This document shows positions 11,155 through 20,347 of a DNA stretch of 50,669 bases, one piece after another. The notes under the pieces are model-generated. The model was given only the letters and a program-made list of their open reading frames with translations. It ran no database searches and was not told the DNA's origin. Origin of the DNA: JBDTVS01 sp040007095 (GTDB lineage Bacteria > Acidobacteriota > Vicinamibacteria > Vicinamibacterales > CAVVIG01); the NCBI GenBank assembly GCA_040007095.1, contig JBDTVS010000134.1, forward strand, positions 1 to 50,669, written 5' to 3'. The position numbers were made by a program, and so were the translations under genes. Numbering within the stretch: position 1 is the stretch's first letter; each line of letters opens with the position of its first letter.

Positions 11155-14100
11155 CTAGTCAGTATTGAGACTGATGCGCAAGCGACGACGCGACAAAGTG
11201 TGCAGCGGGAGGAGGTCGATCTCGCCGAGCGCCGTGACGCCGTCTGCGGCCAGCCATCGCAGGATGGCGAGCAGCCGCGCGCGGACCAGGTCGACGGTTT
11301 CGGCAGTGAACAAGCCGGCCCTGAACACGAGCTGGATCGACAGGGTCGCCCCGCTGTCCGACTCGGTCACCAGGAACACACTGCGGTAGTGGGCCGCTTC
11401 GACGGCGCGCGGGCGCTCGGCAATCGTGAACCCCACCTCTTCGGCCGTCGCGGCGATCGCGCCCGGAGCAGGAACGTAGTCGACCAGCACGTCGAACAAG
11501 GGCGGCTCTCCTTCGGGCGCCGGCACGCGCAGGTCGTCGAGGAGCCGTTCGAAGGGGTAGGCCCGATGGTGGAGCGCATCGCGGCAGACGCGTGCGGTGC
11601 GAGCGACCAGCGCGGCCGCGGTATCGAGTCCGCCCGCGCTGCCGCGGAGCACCAGCGTGTCGATATAGCACCCCACCTGGTGTTCGAGCAACGGATGGTC
11701 CCGGCGGCTCACGGTCGCGCCCACCACCAGATCCTCCTGCTGCGTATAGCGATACAGCAGCGCGTACGCCGCCGACATCACCACGCCGAACAGCGTCGTG
11801 CGATGGCGCGCGGCGAGCGTGCGCAGACCGGCGGTCAACGCCTCGTCGAGGTCGCAGCGGACGGCGATGGCGCCGCCCACCGGCGTCGGCGGCTGCGGGC
11901 GATCGGGCGCAAACGCCGTACGCGGCATGTCGGGACTGAGCCGCGCGAGCCAATAACGGCGGCTCGCGTCGTGCGCGCCTTCTACCGCCAGGCGGTTCTG
12001 CCACGCCACGAAATCGCGATACTGAATCGCCAGCGGCGGGAGCGCCGGATCTGCCGTGCCATGGCGGAACGCAGCGTAGAGCGTCAACGCTTCCCGCAAC
12101 AGAATCCCGATCGATCCGGCATCGCCGACGATATGGTGCAGGCGCACGAGCAGGAGGTGGCGCCGCTCGCCGCAGCGGTTGATCGCGACGTCGAACAGCG
12201 GTCCCCGCGCGAGGTCGAAGGGCGCCGCGATCCGTGCCTCGATGGCAGCGTCCGTCGCGTCCGCCGACGCTGGCTCGTTCGTCCAATCGCAGGCGCTGAA
12301 TATGTCGCCGGCGGCCGCCGCGCTTCGCACCTGCTGCCGCAGGGCGCCGTCCACCACCACGAACACCGTGCGCAGCGCCTCATGCCGTTCGACCAGCGTG
12401 TGAAACGCCCGCGCCAGCGCGGCGGTGTCCACGACTCCGTCCAGCCAGAAGCCGGCCGCCATGGTGTACGACGCGCAGCCTTCAGGCGTCCGGCTGGCGA
12501 GCCACAGCCGTTTTTGTGCCGCCGAGGTGTCGTAGCTGCCTTGCGGCGGCTGCGCGACCAGCGCAACCGGGGCCGCTGCCGAGCTCGCATCCACGCGCCG
12601 AGACAACCGCCGGACCGTCGCGTGCTCGAAGACGTCGCCGACGCCGATCTGCACACCGCAGTCGCGGTTGATTCGGCTGACAATCTGAATCGCCTTCAGG
12701 CTATGACCGCCAAGATCGAAGAACGACTCGTCGACGCCGACCTCGTCCAGCGCCAGCACTTCCGACCAGATGCGCGCCAGCGTGCGTTCGGTGTCGGTCG
12801 CCGGTGCACTCGAACCGGACCTGCCGGTCTTCACGATGTCCAGCGCCGCCAGCCGGCGTCGATCCACCTTGCCGTTCGGCATCACCGGCAGGTCGGGCCG
12901 CACGCGGACCATATCCGGCACGGCGTGGCGAGGCAACCGTTCCGCCAGGATCCGCAGGAGCACCGCTTCGTTCAACGTGCGCCCGGTCTGGGCCGTCACG
13001 TAGGCGCAGAGCCGCTGGTCTCCGGCCGCGCTCTCGTGGATCACGCCGACCGCATCCCGAACCCCGTCGATCGACGCCAGACACGACTCGATCTCGCCGA
13101 GCTCGATCCGATGGCCGCGGACCTTCACCTGAAAATCGCGACGGCCGAAGAACAGCACGGTCCCGTCCGGCGCGTAGCAGCCGATGTCGCCGGTCCGGTA
13201 GAGACGGCGTCCGCTGCTATCGAACGGATCCGGCCGGAACGCTCCGCGCGTGCGTGCGTCGTCGAACAGATAGCCGCGGCCGACGCCGAGGCCGGCGATG
13301 CAGATCTCCCCTTTCACGCCGATGGGACAGAGCCGCATCGCGCGATCGACAACATGAAGCGCCAGGTTCTGAATGGGCCGGCCAATCGGCACCATCGCCT
13401 GGCCGAGCGGCTGGGTGATATCGAAATGCGCCACCGAGTCGGACGCCTCAGTGGGCCCGTAGGCGTTCATCAGCGGGATGTGCGGATAGAGGCGGAACCA
13501 GCGCGCCACCGTCGCCGGCTGGAGGGCCTCACCGATGACGACCATGTGAGTGAGAAGGTTGAATGCGGGCCGGGCCTCACCCGCCGCGTCGCCCGCTTCG
13601 AGCACGTCGAGGAAGACGTTGAGATACGACGGCACGAACTGCAAGAGTGACACCCGATCGGTCTGGAGTCGTGCCGCGAGCTGCTGCGGCCGATGCACCA
13701 GCGCGTCGGGGTAGATGGCGGTCGTGCCGCCGGCCACGAGCGCCGCAAACAGCTGCCACATCGAGATGTCGAAGCCGGGCGAGGCGGTCTGGGCCACGAC
13801 GCTGGCTGGGCCAATGGCGAGCTCGTCGATCATGCTCAACACATGGTTCAGGAAACCTGCGTGCTCGACCATGGCGCCCTTGGGCACGCCCGTCGATCCT
13901 GAGGTGTAGATGACATAGGCGAGGCCGGCCGGATGGCGCGGCGGCACGTGATCGGTCCGGCTCTCAGCGACGGGCACTGCACCAATCTCGTCGAGCAGCA
14001 GCAGCGGGACCTGCTGCCGAAGCGCCGTCGCCCGGGCCGGTCCCAGCTCGGCGCCATCGGCAATGACGAGCGCCGGCCGCGCATTGGCGACAATCGTCGC

Positions 14101-17100
14101 GATCCGTTCCGCCGGGTCGTGCGGATCGACCGGTAGATAGACCGCGCCGCATTTCCAGATCGCCAGAATCGTCTCCGGCAGCAGCGCTGAGCGGCGCAGC
14201 AGCACCACGACCCGCGCCTCGCCATCGAGGCGAGCGGACGCGAGAAGGATGCGCGCGAGCCGGTTGGCCCGCTCGTCGAGCTCGCCGTAGCGGACGAGGT
14301 GACCATCGCAGATCACCGCGATCCTGTCCGGCGTTTTGCGGGCCTGCGTCTCAATCAGGCTCAAGACAGTCTCACCCTCGGGGAGCGGACGCGCTGTGCG
14401 ATTCCAACCGTCGATCTGCAACCGCTCCGATTCGGTCATGATCGGCAACGTCCCGACGCGGGCCGTCGGCATCTCGGCAATGCCAGTGAGGATGGTGATC
14501 AGGTGATCCACCGTCCGATCGATCGTCGCGCGGTCGAAGCGCCCGGCGTCGAACATGATCGTGAGCCCGATCGCTGCGCCGGGAGTCACGACCAACGTGA
14601 TCGGGTAGTTGTTTGGCTCGACCGTCTGCACCTGCGAGATCGACAACGCCCGATCCGCTCCGGCGAGTGACGCAACCGGGTAGTTCTCGAAAATCAGGAT
14701 CGTCTCGAACAGCGACGCGCCGCCACCGACGCGGCTCCAGCGCTGCACGTCGGCGAGCGACGAGTACGAGTAGACCTGCCGCTCGGCGTTTTCCCGCTGC
14801 AAATCGCGCAGCCAGTCGAACACCGGCGCTTCGGCATCGAGCCTGGCGCGGACCGGCACGGTGTTGATGAACAGCCCGACCATCCGGTCGGATCCGACGA
14901 GCGCCGTGGAGCGGCCCGAGGCAATCGCGCCGAACACGACGTCGGCTTCGCCGCTGTGCCGGCTGAGGAGCAGCGCCCACGCGCCCTGGAACAGCGTGTT
15001 GAGCGTGATGTGGTTGGCTGCGGAGAGTGACTGCAGTCGCGCTCCGAGCGGGTCGGACAGCGTCACCGCCACCTCGGCCACTGGTCCAGGCTGCGCGCGT
15101 CCATCCATTTCGATCTGACCAATCGCCAGTGGCGTCGGGTCGGCGAGTCCGTCGAGATGGTCACGCCAGAAGCGCTCGGCGGCGGCGTGATCCTGGTCCT
15201 GAAGCCAGCGAATGTGATCGCGAAAGGGCGGCGGCGCGGCCGGCTCGAACGACTCGCCTTTCACCATCGCCTCATACGCGGCGACGACGTCTTGCAACAC
15301 GATCGACGAGCTCCAGCCGTCGAGCAGCAGGTGGTGCTGGCTCCAGCGGAAGCGGTAGGTATCCGGGCCAATGCGGCTGAGCGCACATCGCATCAGCGGC
15401 GGCGTGGTCACGTCGAAGGCACGGCGCCGGTCGTCTTCTCCCTGGAGCACCCAGCGATGCTCGCGCTCGTCGGCGGTCAGCCCGGACCAATCGTCGACGC
15501 TCCATGGGATCTGGGCATGGCGATGCACCACCTGCACCGGGCGCGGCAACTGCGTCCAGTGGAACGAAGTACGCAAGGCCGCGTGACGCGCCGTCACCAG
15601 CCGCCAGGCCTCCTGGAACGCGGATTCGTCGAGCGCACCCCGCAACACGCACGTGAGCTGATTGAAATAGCGGTCCCTGGTCCGATCGAACAGCCCGTGA
15701 AACAGCAGGCCCTGCTGCGTCGGCGACAGCTCGTAGATGTCCTCCACGTCGTGGACGCAGTCGAGCAGACCATCGAGCGCGGCCTGGTCGAGCTGCGCCA
15801 TAGGAAAATCCGCGGGAACCGGGCGCGGGCCCGAGCCGCGGCGGGCGTGATCCAGCATGGCCCGGAGCTGGCTTTCGAGATGACGCACAAGCGTCCGGGC
15901 GGTCTCGTCCCGGTGCAGGTTCCGGCTGAAGCCGAGCGTGAGGTGCAGCCGCCCGCCGGACACCAACGCGTTGATCTCAAACAGGTACTCGCGGCGTTGA
16001 TGGGGACTGCGGTCCGGTCCGTGCGGGTCGGATAACAGCCGCCAGCGGCCGGGCGGATCCTGGTCGACGCGCCCGTGGTAATTCAGCAGGACGGCCGGCC
16101 GCGGCCCCGGCGCAATCGGTGCTGCCGCGGCGCGGCGCCGCTGTTCTTTCGCGAGCGCAATCACGTCGCCCGGATCGGTGGCCTGTTCCGGGAGTTCGAG
16201 CAGGACCGCGACGGTCGACGTGAACCAGCCGACGGTACGGGTCACGTCCAGGTGGTCGAGCGTGTCGCGGCCGTGCGCTTCGAGGTCCACCGCCACTCGC
16301 CGCCGTCCGCTCCAGTCGGCATAGGCCAGCCCCGCCGCCGCCAGCAGCAGTTCCGTCGGACCCGTGCGGTAGGCGTCGAACGGCAGCGTCAGGAAGGCGT
16401 GCGTGGTGTCTTCGTCGAAGACGACCGCCATCTCGCCGGCCGACTCCACGAGATTGAGGGCGGGATCAAAGGCGGTGTCGAATGGCGTGTCGCGGGGCCC
16501 GTCGATCGCCGGCAGCGCCCGAGCAACCGCGACGGCGGACGACCGGCGCGCATCCTGCGCCTCGGCCCAGGCAAGATACTGCGTGGCGACGGGCGGCAGC
16601 GTGACCGTGTCGCCTCGCCCGAGCTCTTCGTACGCCGCCGCCAGGTCGTCGAGGATCACGCGCCACGAGACGCCGTCCACCGCGAGATGGTGAACGAGGA
16701 CGAGCAGCCGTCCAGGTGCGCCGTTGCCGCCATCGAATAACACAGCCCGGAGCAGCGGCCCATGCTCGAGGTCGAGGCTCGCCTGCGCCCGCCCCCCGGT
16801 CTGGTCGACGACCGCCGCCCGTTCGTCTTCAGGCACCTGCGACAGGTCGTGGGTCGAGACGAGCGGCGAGGATTCGAACGCCGCCACGGACTGCCGCCAG
16901 GCTCCGTCGATTTCGGTAAAGCGCAGGCGGAGCGCGGCGTGGTGCCGCACGACCGCGTCGAGCGCCCGCTGACAGCGCTCCCGGTCGAAGCCCGCAGGCA
17001 CCTCGAGCAGGATCGACTGGTTGTAGTGGTGCCGATCGACGGTCACATCGTCGAAGAACTGGCGCTGAGCCGGAGCGAGCGGCGCCGGGTCCGAGTCCAC

Positions 17101-20100
17101 ACGGTTGGCGGCGGGCCCGGCCGTTGGCGGACGACGCGCCACGGCCGCCAGTTCGGCGATGGTCTGGTGCCGGAAGACGTCGCGCGGCGTCAGGTGCAAC
17201 CCCGCGCGCGAGGCACGAGACACGATCTGCATGCTCAGGATGGAATCGCCGCCAAGCGCGAAGAAGTTGTCGTGCAGGCCAGGCCGCTCCACTCCGAGGA
17301 CGTCGCGCCAGATCGCCGCCAGCGTCTGCTCCGCGGCGGTCCGCGGCGCGGCGTACTGTGACCCGTCGCGACCAGCGGCGTGGTCCGGCGCGGGCAGCGC
17401 CTGCCGATCGATCTTGCCGTTCGCCGTCAGCGGCAGCGCCGCCATTACGGTGCACGTCGCCGGAATCATGTACTCGGGCAGGCTCGCCGCGAGCTCCGCG
17501 AGGATCTGCGGTGCGGTCGCGGGCGGCCCTGCCTGGTCACGCAGCGACACGTACGCCGCCAGATACGCGCCGCCGGCACCGCGATCGCGCCGCTCGACCA
17601 CCGCCGCCTCCCGCACCGCGCCCAGAGCGGTGAGCGCCGCCTCGATGTCTCCCGGTTCGATGCGATACCCGCGCACCTTCACCTGGTGGTCCTTGCGGCC
17701 CGCCAGCAGAATCGTGCCGTCGGCAGCGAACCACCCGATATCGCCGGTCCGGTACATGCGCGCGGATTGCTCCGGACGGAATGGATCCTGGAGGAATGCG
17801 ACAGCCGTGCGCACCGGATCGTGGAGATAGCCGCGCCCTACTCCGGGCCCGGACACGCACAGTTCGCCACGCACGCCGATCGGGCAGAGGCGCAACTGCC
17901 CGTCCACGACGTAGATGCGAAAGTTGCGTAGCGGCCGGCCGATCGGCACGATCGGGGTCGTCGGCCGCCGACGCATGATCGCGTGGGTCACATCGTCGGA
18001 CGCCTCGGTGGGCCCGTACGCATTCGTCATCGGAATCGACGGGAACAGCGTGAACCAGCGCTCGACCAGAGGCGGCTGGACGGTCTCGCCGGTGACGAGG
18101 AGCATCTGCAGGTCGTCAAGCGGCCGTGGATCGGTCTCCACGCGATCGAGAAGTGCCGCGAGATACGACGGCACGACTTCGACAACCGTGGCGCCATCCG
18201 CCCGCAGTCGCGCGAGAAACGCCGCCGGGTCGCGCACCAGCGCGTCGCCGTAGATCAGGGTCCGGCCTCCGGCCAGCATCGCGGCGAAGCACTGCCACAC
18301 CGAAATGTCGAAACAGGATGAGGCGTTCTGCACGACGACGCTGCGATCGTCGAGGTGCAGGTCCTCGATCTTGGCCAGGATGTGGTTGACCATGCCCACG
18401 TGCTCGACCATTGCGCCCTTGGGCTGGCCGGTCGAACCCGACGTGAAGATCACGTAGGCCAGATCGGCCCCCGTGCCCCGACGGTCGGGATTGGTGTCGC
18501 TGACCTCGTGCGCGCCCGCGTCGAGCTCGGCGATCGATGCGAAGCGCAGGCGGTCGGCCAACGCGCGCTCGAGGCTCTGGTCGAGCGTACCGGCGTCTCG
18601 CAGCACGAGGGCCGGTGCGGCGGTGTCGAGCACCTTGCGAATTCGCTCGGCCGGATAATCCGGATCGATGGGGAGATACGCCGCGCCGCATTTCCAAATG
18701 GCGAGGATGGCCGCCACCCACCGTGGCGAGCGGGCGAAGGCGACGGCGATCAGGGCGTCGGCGCCGAGCGGCGCCCGTGGCGCGGCCAGCAATTGCAGCC
18801 GCCGCGCCAGGCGATTGGCCGACGCGTTGAGCTCGCGAAACGTCAGGCGAGCGCCGTCGCATTCGAGCGCGATGGCATCCGGGGTGGCCGCCACACGCGC
18901 TTCCCACAGCTCGACCGCGGTCTGCCGGGCATCGAGCGGCGCGTCGGTCGCGTTGAATCCGGTCAGCAGCTGAGTGCGCTCGGCGGCGGTGACGATCTCG
19001 AATGCGTCGAGCGGCCGATCCACGTCATCGCGGAACTGTTCGAGCAGGTACTCGACGTGCCCGAGCATGCGGGTCACCGTGCCGTCATCGAAGCGGGCGC
19101 GGTCGTAGACGATCTCCAGCGCGATCCGCCGGCCCGGTGTGACCTGGAGTGTGAGCGGGACGTCGGTCCGGTCGACGATCCGCAGATCGCGGATCTCCAG
19201 ACCGGCGGCGCCGCCGGCGAGTCGCTCGTCCATCCGGTAGTTCATGACGATGACGTTGGTGTCGAACAGCGGCGTGCCCGGCTCTACGTCGCTGAGCTTC
19301 TGGATCTCGGACAACGCGATCGCCGCGAATCGCTCACGCTCGACGTGCTGCGACTGCACGTCGGCCAGCCAGGATGCGAGGTGCACGTTACCGGTGACGT
19401 GGATTCGCACCGGCACGGTGTTGATGAACACCCCGAGCATCGTCTCGATGCCTGGCAGCTCCGGGGGACGGCCCGACACCGTGGCCCCGAAGACGACATC
19501 GTCGGTCCCGTTGTAGCGACTGAGGAGCAACGCCCAGGCGCCTTGCACGAGCGTGCTCAGGGTCAGACGGCGCCGGGCCGCCAGCGCGCGCAGCGCGGCC
19601 GTCAGATCCTCGCTGAGCTGCCGGTGGCTGGTGGCGTCGGGCTCGGGTGGCGCCGCCGATGCGGTGCCCACCGCCGTGGCGAGCTGCGTAGAACTGCGGA
19701 GCCCGCGCAACGCGTCGCGCCAGTAGCGATCGAGCGCCTCGCGATCACGACGCTGCAGCCAGGTGATGTAGTCGCGGTACGGCCGCGGCGGGGCCAGTTG
19801 CGGCTCGCGCCGCTGCTGCAGGCATTCGTAGGTCGTGAAGAGCTCGGACAATACCAGGGTCAAACACCAGCCGTCGAGCAGCAGGTGGTGATGGCTCCAG
19901 CAGAAGTAGTAATCGTCCCCGCTCAGGCGCGCGATCGCCGCGCGCATCAGCGGCACCACGTCGGGCTGGAAGCCGCGCGCGCGATCGTCTTCCAGATACG
20001 CGGTCCAGCGCACGGCCTGCTGCTGCGGCGCCAATTCGCGCCAGTCGTGGGCCTGCCAGGGCAGCGTCGCCTGCTGGTGAACCACCTGCACCGGCCGGTC

Positions 20101-20304
20101 GAGCTCTTCCCAATGGAACGAGGTTCGCAATACCGGGTGACGATCGACCAGCTGCTGCCAGGCGCGATGCAGGAGGTCGGCATCGACCCTGCCGGTGAGC
20201 CGGCAGCTGAATTGATCGAAGTACGCGGTCGATCCGGGCGCGAACACGCGCTGGAACAGCATGCCCGACTGCATCGGCGAAAGCTCGTAGATGTCGGAAA
20301 TCAT
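11155..20304 (-). CDS. NRPS: C-A-T-E-C-A-T-C (two modules plus terminal C)
   Basis: 3049 aa. C1 about 1-430 (HHLLLDG at 139-145; opening IYELSPMQSGMLF is DCL type, so it expects a D-configured donor). A1 460-960. T1 Ser1021. E 1070-1500 (HHLAVDG from 1205). C2 1515-1940 (YELSPTQQGLLF, DCL; HH at 1657). A2 1965-2470. T2 Ser2535. C3 2590-3030 (opening SAAQKRLW, LCL type), where the catalytic motif reads HHIVGDA, Ala replacing the usual Gly (2723-2729). Pocket residues by alignment to GrsA: A1 D-I-W-E-L-T-A-D-D-K and A2 D-I-W-Q-V-I-A-D-S-K. I cannot assign either with confidence; they belong to one subtype (AYGPTEASDxV). The protein should follow an E-terminated partner (32538-36509) and hand over to one starting at A (36518-46657). 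The start is ATG 20304, giving the usual short lead into C1; the open frame upstream runs into the divergent gene. Confidence 0.95.
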   Translation of the reverse strand: MISDIYELSPMQSGMLFQRVFAPGSTAYFDQFSCRLTGRVDADLLHRAWQQLVDRHPVLRTSFHWEELDRPVQVVHQQATLPWQAHDWRELAPQQQAVRWTAYLEDDRARGFQPDVVPLMRAAIARLSGDDYYFCWSHHHLLLDGWCLTLVLSELFTTYECLQQRREPQLAPPRPYRDYITWLQRRDREALDRYWRDALRGLRSSTQLATAVGTASAAPPEPDATSHRQLSEDLTAALRALAARRRLTLSTLVQGAWALLLSRYNGTDDVVFGATVSGRPPELPGIETMLGVFINTVPVRIHVTGNVHLASWLADVQSQHVERERFAAIALSEIQKLSDVEPGTPLFDTNVIVMNYRMDERLAGGAAGLEIRDLRIVDRTDVPLTLQVTPGRRIALEIVYDRARFDDGTVTRMLGHVEYLLEQFRDDVDRPLDAFEIVTAAERTQLLTGFNATDAPLDARQTAVELWEARVAATPDAIALECDGARLTFRELNASANRLARRLQLLAAPRAPLGADALIAVAFARSPRWVAAILAIWKCGAAYLPIDPDYPAERIRKVLDTAAPALVLRDAGTLDQSLERALADRLRFASIAELDAGAHEVSDTNPDRRGTGADLAYVIFTSGSTGQPKGAMVEHVGMVNHILAKIEDLHLDDRSVVVQNASSCFDISVWQCFAAMLAGGRTLIYGDALVRDPAAFLARLRADGATVVEVVPSYLAALLDRVETDPRPLDDLQMLLVTGETVQPPLVERWFTLFPSIPMTNAYGPTEASDDVTHAIMRRRPTTPIVPIGRPLRNFRIYVVDGQLRLCPIGVRGELCVSGPGVGRGYLHDPVRTAVAFLQDPFRPEQSARMYRTGDIGWFAADGTILLAGRKDHQVKVRGYRIEPGDIEAALTALGAVREAAVVERRDRGAGGAYLAAYVSLRDQAGPPATAPQILAELAASLPEYMIPATCTVMAALPLTANGKIDRQALPAPDHAAGRDGSQYAAPRTAAEQTLAAIWRDVLGVERPGLHDNFFALGGDSILSMQIVSRASRAGLHLTPRDVFRHQTIAELAAVARRPPTAGPAANRVDSDPAPLAPAQRQFFDDVTVDRHHYNQSILLEVPAGFDRERCQRALDAVVRHHAALRLRFTEIDGAWRQSVAAFESSPLVSTHDLSQVPEDERAAVVDQTGGRAQASLDLEHGPLLRAVLFDGGNGAPGRLLVLVHHLAVDGVSWRVILDDLAAAYEELGRGDTVTLPPVATQYLAWAEAQDARRSSAVAVARALPAIDGPRDTPFDTAFDPALNLVESAGEMAVVFDEDTTHAFLTLPFDAYRTGPTELLLAAAGLAYADWSGRRRVAVDLEAHGRDTLDHLDVTRTVGWFTSTVAVLLELPEQATDPGDVIALAKEQRRRAAAAPIAPGPRPAVLLNYHGRVDQDPPGRWRLLSDPHGPDRSPHQRREYLFEINALVSGGRLHLTLGFSRNLHRDETARTLVRHLESQLRAMLDHARRGSGPRPVPADFPMAQLDQAALDGLLDCVHDVEDIYELSPTQQGLLFHGLFDRTRDRYFNQLTCVLRGALDESAFQEAWRLVTARHAALRTSFHWTQLPRPVQVVHRHAQIPWSVDDWSGLTADEREHRWVLQGEDDRRRAFDVTTPPLMRCALSRIGPDTYRFRWSQHHLLLDGWSSSIVLQDVVAAYEAMVKGESFEPAAPPPFRDHIRWLQDQDHAAAERFWRDHLDGLADPTPLAIGQIEMDGRAQPGPVAEVAVTLSDPLGARLQSLSAANHITLNTLFQGAWALLLSRHSGEADVVFGAIASGRSTALVGSDRMVGLFINTVPVRARLDAEAPVFDWLRDLQRENAERQVYSYSSLADVQRWSRVGGGASLFETILIFENYPVASLAGADRALSISQVQTVEPNNYPITLVVTPGAAIGLTIMFDAGRFDRATIDRTVDHLITILTGIAEMPTARVGTLPIMTESERLQIDGWNRTARPLPEGETVLSLIETQARKTPDRIAVICDGHLVRYGELDERANRLARILLASARLDGEARVVVLLRRSALLPETILAIWKCGAVYLPVDPHDPAERIATIVANARPALVIADGAELGPARATALRQQVPLLLLDEIGAVPVAESRTDHVPPRHPAGLAYVIYTSGSTGVPKGAMVEHAGFLNHVLSMIDELAIGPASVVAQTASPGFDISMWQLFAALVAGGTTAIYPDALVHRPQQLAARLQTDRVSLLQFVPSYLNVFLDVLEAGDAAGEARPAFNLLTHMVVIGEALQPATVARWFRLYPHIPLMNAYGPTEASDSVAHFDITQPLGQAMVPIGRPIQNLALHVVDRAMRLCPIGVKGEICIAGLGVGRGYLFDDARTRGAFRPDPFDSSGRRLYRTGDIGCYAPDGTVLFFGRRDFQVKVRGHRIELGEIESCLASIDGVRDAVGVIHESAAGDQRLCAYVTAQTGRTLNEAVLLRILAERLPRHAVPDMVRVRPDLPVMPNGKVDRRRLAALDIVKTGRSGSSAPATDTERTLARIWSEVLALDEVGVDESFFDLGGHSLKAIQIVSRINRDCGVQIGVGDVFEHATVRRLSRRVDASSAAAPVALVAQPPQGSYDTSAAQKRLWLASRTPEGCASYTMAAGFWLDGVVDTAALARAFHTLVERHEALRTVFVVVDGALRQQVRSAAAAGDIFSACDWTNEPASADATDAAIEARIAAPFDLARGPLFDVAINRCGERRHLLLVRLHHIVGDAGSIGILLREALTLYAAFRHGTADPALPPLAIQYRDFVAWQNRLAVEGAHDASRRYWLARLSPDMPRTAFAPDRPQPPTPVGGAIAVRCDLDEALTAGLRTLAARHRTTLFGVVMSAAYALLYRYTQQEDLVVGATVSRRDHPLLEHQVGCYIDTLVLRGSAGGLDTAAALVARTARVCRDALHHRAYPFERLLDDLRVPAPEGEPPLFDVLVDYVPAPGAIAATAEEVGFTIAERPRAVEAAHYRSVFLVTESDSGATLSIQLVFRAGLFTAETVDLVRARLLAILRWLAADGVTALGEIDLLPLHTLSRRRLRISLNTD

Positions 20305-20347
20305 TGTGCAAACTACTGACCTCGGTTGACCCACGGCCAGCGGCCGA
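20305..20347. promoter_or_regulatory. Short bidirectional promoter region of the two operons
   Basis: Only 43 bp separate the start codons of two large divergent operons, so promoters or leaders must overlap coding sequence or lie very close together. A TTGACC (20326-20331, plus strand) resembles a -35 box, but no well-spaced -10 is seen. No operator-like palindrome is evident. Confidence 0.4.
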
